Part shown: one piece after another, positions 10,997 to 21,845 of the stretch
Position numbering within the stretch: the stretch's first letter is position 1
How the letters are laid out: each line of letters begins with the position of its first letter
NCBI GenBank assembly: GCA_022710185.1
Contig: JAKLHK010000010.1
Span: forward strand, 1 to 64,000
Length of the DNA: 64,000 bases
Source: Bacteroidota bacterium
Lineage (GTDB): Bacteria > Bacteroidota > Bacteroidia > Bacteroidales > JAGNHN01
Direction: 5' to 3'
Notes under the pieces: generated by a model
What the model was told of the DNA's origin: nothing
Database searches by the model: none
Seen by the model: the letters and a program-made list of their open reading frames with translations, nothing else
Translations under genes and position numbers: made by a program

Positions 10997-13900
10997 ATGA
11001 AGACACGGATCACCAAGACGCTGATGCTGATGCTGGCCCTGGGCCTTTGGTCGTTGCAGGCCAGAGGGCAGAACGTGGTATTGACGGCATCAAGCGTTAC
11101 TGTCTGTCCGGGAACTGCGGAAGTTGTGGTACCCATCACGGCCCAGAACTTCAACGGCGTTGCTTCGGTCTCGCTGACGCTGATCTACGATACCAATGCG
11201 CTGACTTATCTGGGGTATCAGAACGTAAATACCGCATTCAACAGCGGGATATTGCTCATAAACCACCCTGCCAGCCCCGGGAATACCATGGTGGCAGCCT
11301 ATTTCGGACTGACCCCCATCTCCATTGGAAGCGCAACCCTGTTCAGTTTCAGGTTTGCCTACAATGGGGGAAGTGCGGCCTATTCCTGGAGCACAGTTCC
11401 CGGGGACAACCTCATCAGTGACATCAACGGGGCGGCCCTGCCTACCACCTATGTGAATGGGGCACTGATGTTCCCGACGCCACTAACCCTGATCAGCGGG
11501 CCAGTGGGCGATACCATTGATGAGGGAGACACCACCCAGTTCAGTGTCACGGCGGTGGGCGCCACCGCCTACCTATGGCAGTTGAGCACAAACACTGGAC
11601 AGAGCTGGACCAACCTCAGCAACAATGCTATCTATGATGGGGCGAATGCAGCCGTGCTGCATATCAATGGTGCCCCCCTGAGCTACAATGGCTACCTGTA
11701 CCGTTGTATCATATCAGAAAGTGCGTGCGGGAATGCAGACACCACGGGTCCTGTCCTTCTCAAGGTTAACGAGATCTGCTACCCTCCCCTGGTATACAAT
11801 GTTACCGGGGGTGGAAATCTCTGCCTTGGGGGCAATGGCGTGGCTGTGGGCCTTTCTCAGTCCGAGACCGGTGTGGTCTACACCTTGCTGCGCGACGGCC
11901 TGAGCAGCGGCCAGCCGGTGAATGGCACAGGAACAGCCATAAACTTCGGGCTGCAAACCCTCGCAGGCACCTATACCGTTAGTGCCATGAAACCTTGCAG
12001 CACGGTCCTAATGAACGGCAGTGCAGTAGTAAGCGTCCATCCCCTTCCCACGCTATTCGATGTGACCGGGGGAGGATCCTATTGCCAGGGAGGCAACGGG
12101 GTTGCCGTTGGGCTCAGCGGATCCGAATCTACCAGTTTCTATACGCTTTATCTGAACGGCTCAGTACACTCGGCCCCCATTATGGGGACAGGGAGCGCAC
12201 TGAACTTCGGACAGTTCACCCAGGCCGGCGTATATACTGTCCAGGCTGTGAACGCTTTTGGGTGTAATGCCACCATGGACCTGAGCGCCGTGGTAATGGT
12301 CAACGCCTTGCCCCAGCAGTTCAGCATGGGCGGGGGTGGTTCCTATTGCGACGGAGGAAGCGGGGTAGCCATCACGCTCAGTGGATCACAGTCCGGTGTG
12401 GACTATGAACTCCAGCACAACGGCAGCCTGGTCGCAACCCTGGCCGGCACGGGCTCGGCCCTCAGCTTCCAGGGCATTACCGCTCCTGGATTATACAGCA
12501 TCGACGCTATCGATGGAAATACAGGATGTATGCGCAGCATGGGAGACACCGTAATGGTGAACATCCTGGCCTTGCCGGTGGTCAGCCTGGGCAGCCTGCC
12601 TTCGGTATGCGCCAACGATGCACCCCTTACACTGAACCAGGGCAGTCCTGCCGGAGGAGTCTATGCCGGCACTGGGGTGAGCGGTGCCAATACCTTCCAG
12701 CCGGCCATCGCCGGTGCTGGGATGCACCTGATCAGTTACACCTTTACCGACCAGAACGGTTGCAGCGCATCTGACACAGGGCTGCTCGAAGTGAAAGCCC
12801 TTCCTGCTGGCTTCACAGTGACCGGTGGTGGGAGTTATTGCCCCACAGAACAGGCCCCCCTTATCGGCCTGACAGGATCGGAAAGCGGTGCAAGCTATGC
12901 GTTGATGCTGAACCAGTCCACCCAGGTCACCAGTCTGGCAGGCACAGGTTCCGCACTTTCGTTCGGCAACCAGACCGCTGCCGGAGCATATACCGTAGTG
13001 GCAACCTATAGTTCGCAAAGCCCTGCCTGTTCCGCTCCTATGACTGGAACGGTCCAGGTGAACATACTGCCCCTGGAGCCCCCTATGGCGAGCACGGTAG
13101 CCGTCAATGGGGTTGGCACCACCAGCGCCAATGTTGAAGCTGAAGCCATGATCGCGTGTGGTTCACCCATCACCCTCCGCGGGATAGTATACTCTGTGGT
13201 TCCCTCTCCAACCCTCCTCGATGACCAGGTGGTTGCACCCCAGGCGGGTTCAGGTTCCTTCACCCTTGCAATCAGCGGTCTTGCCGAAGGCATGACATAT
13301 TACGTCAGGGCCTTCGCCACCAACAGTGAAGGCACCACCTATGGCAACGAGCTTAGCTTCACTACCCTCGTTACTCCGGCCTTTACCGCGTTGGGCCTGG
13401 AAAAAAGCACCGATATGACCAGCTGGAGCCCGGTAGCCGGGACCCTGGGAACTGGCTTCACTATGACCCTGAACCCCACCGTACAGTATTACTACCTCGA
13501 TGTGGATGCCGGGGCAACCCAGACCAATGTTCCATTACAGTCGGGTTCCTACGCCGGCTTCACATTGACGTCTTATCCGGCTGGATTGTTCGCCTACTGG
13601 GACACCAAGGGAGTGAATGCCACCGCCAGTACAGGCACCTGGCAGGCAACTATGTGGCAGATCATCAACGGCAACCTACCGATCTTCTTCATCCGGACCA
13701 ATGCCGATGGTAGCCTGAGCCTGATAGACGGACTTATGAAAGCTCTGGGCCAGCCGGATGAACTGCTCAAACTGAACGGGGACTATCCCCTGGGCATCTA
13801 TGGCTTCAGCGGCACCCTGACCGGCGAGAACGGAGTAGTCTCCCTGCCGGTTAACGTCAGCATTATGCTGAACGGTACCGTACCTGGATTTACAGTACTC

Positions 13901-16900
13901 GAACTCTCCCAAACCAAGGATAAGGTGGTGTGGGAAGACGTCGCCGGCTCGCTGGCCGCAGGCTATGCCCTGTTGCTCGACTCCACCGTGTCTTTCTACT
14001 ACCTTGATATCAAGATGCCTCCGAGCCAGACCAACATACCTCTGGGCGCACCGGGTTACTATGGCTTCTATGTCAACACTTATCCTGCCGGATTCTATAC
14101 CTACTGGGATGGTCGCGGTGTGAACGCCAGCGCACTGCCGGGCACCTGGCAGGCTACCATGTGGCAAATCATCAGCGGCAATCTGCCCATTCTCTACGTC
14201 AAAGCCTCGCCCAATAGTGATATGACCCTGGTTGACGGACTGCAGTATGCCCTGGGACAGCCTGACGATTTCCTCAGGATCAGCGGGGACTATCCTGAAG
14301 GCTATTATACCTTCACCGGCACCATAACAGGTATCAATGGGGTGGTATCCAATACCCTCAGTATCCCTGTCACGGTGACCCGCCAGTGCATTCCTCCGGT
14401 AGTGATGTCAGGCCCTGCCAGCCAAACGGCTTGCGAAGGGGATGACGTGACCTTCAGTATGGTTGTCGCCGGTTCGACTCCTTTTACATATCAGTGGAAA
14501 TACAATGGTGCCGACCTTGGCGGAGAAACCGGGAGTACCCTGGTCCTGTCCAATATCACTACGACGCTTGCCGGTTCCTATTCCTGTGCGATCACCAACG
14601 ATTGTGGGAATACGGTCAGTGCCGCGGCCAGCCTTACGGTTAACCAGGCCCCGGTGATCAGCACACACCCTGCCAGTGCCAGCGTCTACGCGACCACACC
14701 GGTGAGCTTCCAGGTCAGCGCCGTGCACAGTACAGGGTATCAGTGGCAGGTGAGCCAGGATGGCGGTACTGTATGGGCCGATCTCATGAATGGAGCAGCC
14801 TATTCCGGTGTAACTACCGCTACCCTAAGCGTACTCTCTCCCACCCTGATGATGAATGGTTACCAGTTCCGTTGTGTGGCGGAAGGCTTATGCACCCCGG
14901 ATGCCGTTTCTAACCCGGCAACACTGATCGTAACTATCCCGGTCAGTGCTATCATCACCACTGTGCCTCATCTCACGGCTGTGCCAGGGGATACCGTTGT
15001 GGTGCCCATCATGGTGGAGAATTTCTATGGTGTGAGCGCTGTCTCACTGGCTCTGGGATTTGATCCGGCAGTGGTGAGTTTCCTGGAGTTCCGGAATACG
15101 CATGCCAGCCTGCAGGGATCCCTTTTCTTTGCAAACAGCACCGCAAACGAGGTCAGGGTGCAGTGGCTTAGCCTGATCCCTGTCAACCTGGGCAATACGA
15201 CCCTGATCGAAGCGGCATTCATCTACAGTGGGGGTTCCACCCCCCTGGTATGGCGGCTCCAACCTTCCGAAGCCAGCCAGTATGGCAACAACCAGGCCCA
15301 GCCTTTCCCGGCGATCTGGAACAACGGCTCCATCAATCCTGCTTCACAGCTTAGTATTTCTGTTCATCCGGTGAACGCCAGTGCATGCAACGGGGCCCAG
15401 GCTTCCTTCAGCGTCAGTGCCAGCGGAGCCACCTCCTATCTCTGGCAGGTGAGCACGAATGCCGGCAGCAGCTGGACCAGCCTGGCCGCCAACCCGGCCT
15501 ACACCGGAGCCACGAGCGCAACCCTTCAGGTTATGGCTACCCACGCCGGGATGAATTACTCCCTGTATCGTTGCCAGGTCAGCGACGGGCTGGTCACCCT
15601 GAACTCCGGGGCTGCCTACCTCTTCGTAACCCCCTGGGCCAACCTGAGTTTGCCAGTGAGCGCGGCCCCAGGGACAGAAGTATGTAGCGGAACGGCGATC
15701 ACGTTCAGCGTTCCCGGTGCCTCATTGCTCAGCAACCCGGCCTATACCTGGTTCCTGAACGGTATGGCTGTTGGATATGGCAGTACCTATGTCCTGACCA
15801 ACCCTGCCGACGGGGATGAGGTCAACTGCACTATCCTCTCCATCGATGATTGTGCCGCCATTACCTCCTTCGCTCCGGTCATTACGCTGGATCCCTTGCC
15901 TGTTATCACACAGCAGCCTGCCCCTGCCATAGTCTATGAAGGGGACACCGTGTCCTTCAGCGTGCTCTCGCCCAACAGCGGAGCCTATCAGTGGCAGGTG
16001 AGCACCAATGGCGGGCAGTCATGGTCCAACCTCACCAACGGGCCGGCAGTAAGTGGAAGTGCTACTGCAGCCCTCAGCCTGAATGGAGTTAGCCTGGGGA
16101 TGACCAACTACCGTTACCGCTGTCTGCTCACCGAGGCTACCTGCGGGGAGACCCTCCTCAGCCAGGCCGCCCAGCTTACCGTGAAGCAGCTTCCTATTTA
16201 TACTTATGCAGGCACCGACAGTGCTTGTCCCGGCGATCAGGTCGTGATCCCGGTATCGGCAGTGAACTTCGTCAATGTAGCCTCGGCCTCGCTCAGGTTC
16301 TCCTACGACACTGCGGTACTTGATTTCACCGGCTTCCAAAACGTCCATCCGGCCTTCGCGACCGGTACCTTACTGATCGGCCAGAACCAGAACCAGGTGA
16401 GTGTGGCCTTCTTCGGACTGACGCCCTTAAACATCGGCAACGGCCTGTTGTTCGAGGTGACCTTCACCTACAAGGGAGGAAGCACGGCCCTGGCATGGAG
16501 CAGCAATCCAGCCTTCGCCATGTATACGAGTTACCAGGCCCAGACGCTGGAGTCCTATTTCTATAACGGCAGTGTGCTGAGCAAGCCCCAGCCGATGGCA
16601 TACAACCTGACCGGTGGCGGAAGCTATTGCGCAGGAGGAAACGGAGTGAACGTCGGACTGGATGGTTCTGAGATCGGGGTGGAATATGAGCTCTTCCGCG
16701 ACAGCCAGCCTACTTCCAGCACATTGCTGGGCACGGGTGGCGCTCTCAGTTTTGGGAGCCAGCTTAATGCCGGCACTTACAGCATCCAGGCCACCAACCT
16801 TGCCAACGGATGCCTGAACATGATGAACGGCTCTGCTGTCGTAGTGGTTAACGCCCTTCCGGCAGTAAGCCTCACACTCAACCCTGACGGGGTATGCGTC

Positions 16901-19900
16901 AATGCCGTCCCCTTTGCCCTCAGTGGAGGCCTTCCGGCCGGAGGGATCTACTCAGGCAACGGTGTTAGCATGGGCAGCTTCGATCCTGCCTCGGTGGGTA
17001 CGGGGGTCTATTCGATCACCTACACCTACACCGATGGCAATGGATGCGTGAACAGCGCCACCGACAACCTCATGGTGAACCCCATGCCAGTGCTGATCAT
17101 CAGCCCGGCTACTCCGGTGATCTGCCAGGGGGAAACGGTGAATCTCAGCGTACCCGGCGGCAACACCTACCTGTGGTCGACCGGGGAAACCTCCGCGATG
17201 ATCCAGGTGAGCCCGATGGGCACCACCTCCTACTCCGTTACCGCTACCAACAGTTTTGGCTGCACTCAGAGCGGAACGGTGACCGTGACGGTGAACCCCG
17301 TTCCCACGGTCAGCATCGATCCGGTAAGCGACACCATCTGTGAAGGCTCCTGGGTGACCCTCAGCGCCAGCGGCGCAGCACAGTACGCCTGGAGCACGGG
17401 ATCCACCAGTCCGGTGATCACCATCAGTCCGGTCGGTACCACGGTCTTCTCTGTCACGGGTACCAATGCCCTGGGATGCTCCGCTGTGGCCACTTCAGCC
17501 ATAGAAGTACTCCCCGCCCCTAGCCTGGTGATCAGCCCGGCCCAGCCGTCCGTATGTGCAGGGCAGTCTGTTGCCCTGTTGGCTACCGGTGCCCTGAGCT
17601 ATGCCTGGTCGACCGGCGCCACGGTAGACAATATCACCGTTACCCCGGCAGCCACCACAACCTATTCCCTTACTGGGACCGATGTCAACGGATGCACCAG
17701 CGAGGCTACAATCACCGTTCAGGTTAACGCCCTCCCTCTGGCTTACACCCTTAGCGGAGGCGGCGCATACTGCAGCGGCAGTACGGCCCCTGATGTCCTC
17801 CTGAGCGGATCACAGACAGGTGTTGCATACACCCTTCTGCTGGATGGGATCAGTACCGGAAGCATACTGCCGGGTAGCGGTCAGGCCCTGAATTTCGGGC
17901 CCCAGGCGATTGCCGGGAGCTATTCTGTGCTGGCCACCGATGCGACCAGCCTCTGCACCCGAACCATGATCGGGTCCGTAGTCGTCAGCATAGATCCCTT
18001 GCCCGTATTCAGCCTGCAGCCAGCCGACCTCCTGGTCAACATCGGTGCCATGGCGCAGTTCCAGGCCCTGGCCAGCCCGGCCATCGCCTATCAGTGGCAG
18101 GTGTCTATGAACAACGGCAGTACCTGGACCAATCTGACCGATGGAGGCGCATACAGTGGAGTGAACACTTCCAGCCTCAGCGTAGGACCAGTTCCGTCCT
18201 CTTTCGACGGGTATTGGTTCAGGGTCAAGGTGACAGCCGCCACCTGTGAAGTATACAGTCTGCCCGCCAGCCTGAGCGTCAACCCGGTGATCCCAACCCT
18301 GGGGCTGAGCATGCCATCCTTCACCCCCTGCCCCGGCGATACACTCATCATCCCGGTGACGGTGAACAACTTCAATTATGTAGGAAGCCTCGGGCTGCAT
18401 ATCAGTTTCGATCCCTCGGTAGTTCAGCCGATCGGCTATCAGAATGTGCTGAATGGGTTGAACGGCGCCAACTTCACCGCGGGAATGGGCACAGGCAGCC
18501 TGACCTGGACCGGGACAGCGGTTAGCGCAGGCAGTGCTACCCTACTGGAACTGGTGATGGTCTATTCCGGCGGCAATTCAGGGTTGAACTGGAACGCCAG
18601 CTCCTTCGTGCTGAACGGGTTCGGGGATACGATCCCTACCGCCTACACTGCAGGAACAGTGACCCAGGCCAGCCAGGCCCCAGTGATCACGGGCCAGCCC
18701 AACCCGCAGAACATCTTCGAAGCAGGCAGTGCCAGCTTCAGTGTCATCGCCACCGGGGCATCCGCCTTCCAGTGGCAGGTGAGCACCAACCTGGGTGCCA
18801 GCTGGACCAATCTGATGAACGGGGCCATTTACTCCGGAGTCACAACCAACACCCTCAGCCTCACGGGAACCCCGCTCTCATACAACGGGAACTGGTACCG
18901 CTGCCTGGCCTTCGAGGCCGTTTGCGGACTCAGCGATATCTCGGCACCAGCCGCACTTAAGGTGGTTCAGAGCGGGCTTACCATACAGACCACACTGGGT
19001 GGTGCTACCGCCTGCCCGGGTGATGTGATCAGCCTCCCACTGGGCGTCAGCAACCTGTACAACATCTCCTCCATTACCCTGAACATAGGGTATGACACCA
19101 ATGTGGTGAGCTACACCGGCTATACCGGAGTGCATGCCCAACTGGCCTCAGGGACCCTGCTGCTCAACCAGACGGGCACCCATCTCAGCATCGCCTGGTT
19201 CAGCATCACACCGGCCTGGATCAGCACTGGCGATCTGATGACGCTGCACTTCGCCTATAAGGGAGGAAGCACGGCGCTCAGCTTCAACACAGTGACTCCC
19301 GGCGCCTGCCTGTATACCAACGCCCTGGGCAACCCCGTGGTGTCCACCTATACTGGTGGAAATGCCGGCCCCTCCTCAGTGGCCCCGGTGATCACCGGTC
19401 AACCGCAGGCGGTTACGGTCATGGCTACTCTGGGCACCGGCTTCAGTGTAAGCCACAGCGGAAGTGCAAGCTATGCATGGGAGATGAGCACCGACGGCGG
19501 CGCAACCTGGAGCCCTCTGGCCAACGGAGCCAGCTTCAGCGGTGTGAACACCTCCAGCCTCAGCCTGAGCAATGTGCTGCTCAGCATGAATGGATACCGG
19601 TTCCGCTGTATCCTGACCGAGCCCGTTTGCTCACTCAGCACCACCTCAGCTCCGGCCCTGCTTACAGTGATTCCCTACAATCCGAACATCATCACCACCA
19701 TTCCCGACCTGGTGAGTTGCCCGGACACCCTGGTCGTTCCCATCCTGGTACAGGGCGTTGATGACGTGTATTCCATCAGCCTGAAACTGGATTATGACAC
19801 CAATGCCCTGGAATACCTTGGGTTCCAGAACCCCCATCCGGCGCTCACCGGAGGCTTCCTTACCCTCTTCCCCCAGAATGGGAAGATCGGGCTGAGCTGG

Positions 19901-21826
19901 TTCTCTCTCAGTGAGGCACAGATCATGAACGGCACCCTGGTTGAGCTCCGCTTTGTATATCACGGCGGTAATGCTATACTGGCATGGGATACCACGGTTT
20001 CAGGCAATTGCATATACAGCAACCTGCTTGGCGCACCGCTTGACGATGAATACCACAACGGCAGCATCACCTCCTTTGGTCCTATCCTGACCGCCCAGCC
20101 TATGGATGTGACCGCTGACGATGGCGACACCGCCATATTCAGCGTCAATGCTTCCCTGGCATCCGCCTTCCAGTGGCAGCTAAGCACCAACGGAGGCAAC
20201 AGCTGGACCAACCTGAGCAATACCGGTTCTTATTCGGGCGTGACCACTGCCACCCTCCTCATTGACCCGGTTCTGCTGGCAATGGATGGATACCTCTACC
20301 GGGTGAAGGTCAGCGGATCCTGCCCGGATGAATATTCGGATCCTGCCGAGTTGTCGGTGACCCCTCCCCTGCCGCTCATCACCACCTCCATCGGAACCCT
20401 CAACGCCTGTGCAGGAAACATTCAGGTACCGGTAAGGGTGAGCAATATGATCGGGGTGAAGTCATTCAACCTGGCGCTCTGGTTCAATACCGACAGCGTG
20501 ATGATGCATTATACCGGATATTCCAATACACATCCCGCCTTGAGCGGGGGGACACTCAGCGTCAGCCAGACGGGCGACAGCGTGATCTATATGTCGTTTA
20601 CCTCAGCCAACGGCGTAACGGTAGGCACTGATTCCCTGCTGGTGCTGAACTTCATCAGCACCGGAGGCAACACCAACCTGCGCTGGAATACCAATGACCC
20701 GCTGGCTTGCCAGTACCTCGATCCGGCCGGGTATCCCTTCCCGGAACTCTACCTGAACGGAAGTCTGAGGGTTTACGAACTGCCGTTTGCCGCAACAGCT
20801 CCGACCGGGCCAAGCTCGATATGCATTGGTGGGGCACCGAGCCAATACGTCACCGATACGGTGAAGTACGCGGACAGTTATATCTGGACGCTTACGCCGG
20901 CCAGCGCCGGTACCGTGTTGGGCAACACCCATACGGTCAGCGTGGCGTGGAACGCCATGTTCGCCGGTACGGCTACACTCAGTGTGAAGGCAGTGAACAG
21001 CTGCGGGACAGGTACGGCATCCCCGGCCCTGAGCATCACCGTTAACTCACTGCCGGGACAGGCTGCGATGCCAACGGGTCCCACCACCCTCTGTGTGAAC
21101 CCGGCCAACACGACCTACCAGACCACCGGGGCAACGAATGCCAGCAGCTATACCTGGCAACTGACCCCCTCGGCCGCTGGTTCGCTTACGCCCAACGGAA
21201 CCCAGGTTACGGTGAACTGGAGCAATACCTTCACCGGCTACGCTGTCCTGACGGTCAGAGGCTCCAACAGTTGCGGAAACGGGCTGAACAGCAATGGCCT
21301 GCTGATTACCGTCAACCCGGGCATCAGCGTCAACCTTGGCCCTGACCAAACGGTATGCGCCAGCCACAGCGTCCAGCTCAATGCCGGCAACGCAGGTTCT
21401 ACCTATCAGTGGTCGACCGGGGCAACCACCCAGGTGATTACCGTCGACACCACTGGTTTGGGCACCGGCACCTTTACCTTTTCGGTAACGGTTACCTCCA
21501 ACCTGGGATGCCAGGCCAGCGATGCCGTGCAGGTCACCTTCGATCCTTGCGTGGGCCTGCCCGAAACATGGGTAACTGAACTGGAGGTCTACCCCAACCC
21601 CAACCAGGGACGGTTCGATATCCGTCTTACCACGCCTTACCCATCACATAGCCAGCTTTGGCTGACGAATGCCCTGGGCGAGATGGTGTGGAACACAGGA
21701 ATCGAAGGTCCGCAATCAGCACAGGCATATAGCGTGAGCCTGCCTGCACTGCCTGCCGGGGTATACTTCCTAAGGTACAGCAGCGGAGAAAGCACGCTGA
21801 CCCGTAAGGTGGTGATCCAACACTGA
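10997..21826 (+). CDS. Giant T9SS surface protein with seven cohesin-like modules
   Basis: Complete protein of 3609 residues and paralogue of the preceding giant. The ATG at 10997 is followed by a clear signal peptide (MKTRITKTLMLMLALGLWSL, then QARGQ). Seven cohesin-like modules start near 11074, 14950, 16195, 18294, 18973, 19681 and 20370. Each has a C.G....VPV opening, the form Y(D/N)(P/T)..L.Y.G..N.HP, and a GG(S/N)..L.W strand. Between them are Ig-like YQWQVS.(N/D)GG units, six V(T/S)GGGSYC units, an FN3-like unit (13078-13370), a duplicated unrecognised module (13372-14385) and PKD-like units near the end. The C-terminus (YPNPNQGRF ... LPAGVYFLRY ... KVVIQH) is a type A T9SS sorting domain. 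Unlike its neighbour it has no dockerin-like segment. It is probably a cell-surface adhesin or scaffold; ligand unknown. Confidence 0.88.
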   Translation: MKTRITKTLMLMLALGLWSLQARGQNVVLTASSVTVCPGTAEVVVPITAQNFNGVASVSLTLIYDTNALTYLGYQNVNTAFNSGILLINHPASPGNTMVAAYFGLTPISIGSATLFSFRFAYNGGSAAYSWSTVPGDNLISDINGAALPTTYVNGALMFPTPLTLISGPVGDTIDEGDTTQFSVTAVGATAYLWQLSTNTGQSWTNLSNNAIYDGANAAVLHINGAPLSYNGYLYRCIISESACGNADTTGPVLLKVNEICYPPLVYNVTGGGNLCLGGNGVAVGLSQSETGVVYTLLRDGLSSGQPVNGTGTAINFGLQTLAGTYTVSAMKPCSTVLMNGSAVVSVHPLPTLFDVTGGGSYCQGGNGVAVGLSGSESTSFYTLYLNGSVHSAPIMGTGSALNFGQFTQAGVYTVQAVNAFGCNATMDLSAVVMVNALPQQFSMGGGGSYCDGGSGVAITLSGSQSGVDYELQHNGSLVATLAGTGSALSFQGITAPGLYSIDAIDGNTGCMRSMGDTVMVNILALPVVSLGSLPSVCANDAPLTLNQGSPAGGVYAGTGVSGANTFQPAIAGAGMHLISYTFTDQNGCSASDTGLLEVKALPAGFTVTGGGSYCPTEQAPLIGLTGSESGASYALMLNQSTQVTSLAGTGSALSFGNQTAAGAYTVVATYSSQSPACSAPMTGTVQVNILPLEPPMASTVAVNGVGTTSANVEAEAMIACGSPITLRGIVYSVVPSPTLLDDQVVAPQAGSGSFTLAISGLAEGMTYYVRAFATNSEGTTYGNELSFTTLVTPAFTALGLEKSTDMTSWSPVAGTLGTGFTMTLNPTVQYYYLDVDAGATQTNVPLQSGSYAGFTLTSYPAGLFAYWDTKGVNATASTGTWQATMWQIINGNLPIFFIRTNADGSLSLIDGLMKALGQPDELLKLNGDYPLGIYGFSGTLTGENGVVSLPVNVSIMLNGTVPGFTVLELSQTKDKVVWEDVAGSLAAGYALLLDSTVSFYYLDIKMPPSQTNIPLGAPGYYGFYVNTYPAGFYTYWDGRGVNASALPGTWQATMWQIISGNLPILYVKASPNSDMTLVDGLQYALGQPDDFLRISGDYPEGYYTFTGTITGINGVVSNTLSIPVTVTRQCIPPVVMSGPASQTACEGDDVTFSMVVAGSTPFTYQWKYNGADLGGETGSTLVLSNITTTLAGSYSCAITNDCGNTVSAAASLTVNQAPVISTHPASASVYATTPVSFQVSAVHSTGYQWQVSQDGGTVWADLMNGAAYSGVTTATLSVLSPTLMMNGYQFRCVAEGLCTPDAVSNPATLIVTIPVSAIITTVPHLTAVPGDTVVVPIMVENFYGVSAVSLALGFDPAVVSFLEFRNTHASLQGSLFFANSTANEVRVQWLSLIPVNLGNTTLIEAAFIYSGGSTPLVWRLQPSEASQYGNNQAQPFPAIWNNGSINPASQLSISVHPVNASACNGAQASFSVSASGATSYLWQVSTNAGSSWTSLAANPAYTGATSATLQVMATHAGMNYSLYRCQVSDGLVTLNSGAAYLFVTPWANLSLPVSAAPGTEVCSGTAITFSVPGASLLSNPAYTWFLNGMAVGYGSTYVLTNPADGDEVNCTILSIDDCAAITSFAPVITLDPLPVITQQPAPAIVYEGDTVSFSVLSPNSGAYQWQVSTNGGQSWSNLTNGPAVSGSATAALSLNGVSLGMTNYRYRCLLTEATCGETLLSQAAQLTVKQLPIYTYAGTDSACPGDQVVIPVSAVNFVNVASASLRFSYDTAVLDFTGFQNVHPAFATGTLLIGQNQNQVSVAFFGLTPLNIGNGLLFEVTFTYKGGSTALAWSSNPAFAMYTSYQAQTLESYFYNGSVLSKPQPMAYNLTGGGSYCAGGNGVNVGLDGSEIGVEYELFRDSQPTSSTLLGTGGALSFGSQLNAGTYSIQATNLANGCLNMMNGSAVVVVNALPAVSLTLNPDGVCVNAVPFALSGGLPAGGIYSGNGVSMGSFDPASVGTGVYSITYTYTDGNGCVNSATDNLMVNPMPVLIISPATPVICQGETVNLSVPGGNTYLWSTGETSAMIQVSPMGTTSYSVTATNSFGCTQSGTVTVTVNPVPTVSIDPVSDTICEGSWVTLSASGAAQYAWSTGSTSPVITISPVGTTVFSVTGTNALGCSAVATSAIEVLPAPSLVISPAQPSVCAGQSVALLATGALSYAWSTGATVDNITVTPAATTTYSLTGTDVNGCTSEATITVQVNALPLAYTLSGGGAYCSGSTAPDVLLSGSQTGVAYTLLLDGISTGSILPGSGQALNFGPQAIAGSYSVLATDATSLCTRTMIGSVVVSIDPLPVFSLQPADLLVNIGAMAQFQALASPAIAYQWQVSMNNGSTWTNLTDGGAYSGVNTSSLSVGPVPSSFDGYWFRVKVTAATCEVYSLPASLSVNPVIPTLGLSMPSFTPCPGDTLIIPVTVNNFNYVGSLGLHISFDPSVVQPIGYQNVLNGLNGANFTAGMGTGSLTWTGTAVSAGSATLLELVMVYSGGNSGLNWNASSFVLNGFGDTIPTAYTAGTVTQASQAPVITGQPNPQNIFEAGSASFSVIATGASAFQWQVSTNLGASWTNLMNGAIYSGVTTNTLSLTGTPLSYNGNWYRCLAFEAVCGLSDISAPAALKVVQSGLTIQTTLGGATACPGDVISLPLGVSNLYNISSITLNIGYDTNVVSYTGYTGVHAQLASGTLLLNQTGTHLSIAWFSITPAWISTGDLMTLHFAYKGGSTALSFNTVTPGACLYTNALGNPVVSTYTGGNAGPSSVAPVITGQPQAVTVMATLGTGFSVSHSGSASYAWEMSTDGGATWSPLANGASFSGVNTSSLSLSNVLLSMNGYRFRCILTEPVCSLSTTSAPALLTVIPYNPNIITTIPDLVSCPDTLVVPILVQGVDDVYSISLKLDYDTNALEYLGFQNPHPALTGGFLTLFPQNGKIGLSWFSLSEAQIMNGTLVELRFVYHGGNAILAWDTTVSGNCIYSNLLGAPLDDEYHNGSITSFGPILTAQPMDVTADDGDTAIFSVNASLASAFQWQLSTNGGNSWTNLSNTGSYSGVTTATLLIDPVLLAMDGYLYRVKVSGSCPDEYSDPAELSVTPPLPLITTSIGTLNACAGNIQVPVRVSNMIGVKSFNLALWFNTDSVMMHYTGYSNTHPALSGGTLSVSQTGDSVIYMSFTSANGVTVGTDSLLVLNFISTGGNTNLRWNTNDPLACQYLDPAGYPFPELYLNGSLRVYELPFAATAPTGPSSICIGGAPSQYVTDTVKYADSYIWTLTPASAGTVLGNTHTVSVAWNAMFAGTATLSVKAVNSCGTGTASPALSITVNSLPGQAAMPTGPTTLCVNPANTTYQTTGATNASSYTWQLTPSAAGSLTPNGTQVTVNWSNTFTGYAVLTVRGSNSCGNGLNSNGLLITVNPGISVNLGPDQTVCASHSVQLNAGNAGSTYQWSTGATTQVITVDTTGLGTGTFTFSVTVTSNLGCQASDAVQVTFDPCVGLPETWVTELEVYPNPNQGRFDIRLTTPYPSHSQLWLTNALGEMVWNTGIEGPQSAQAYSVSLPALPAGVYFLRYSSGESTLTRKVVIQH
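13372..14385 (+). repeat. Tandem duplicated ~165-residue module inside the second giant protein
   Basis: Two consecutive coding units, about 13372-13880 and 13881-14385, share a layout: a YYYLD(V/I) strand, QTN(V/I)PL, a (T/N)(S/T)YPAG(L/F) turn with YWD..GVNA, the core GTWQATMWQII.GNLPI, and a (L/V)DGL..ALGQPD segment. Neither matches the Ig, PKD or cohesin-like modules around it, and I do not recognise the fold. Confidence 0.7.
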
Positions 21827-21845
21827 GTACTTACCCATTGACAGA

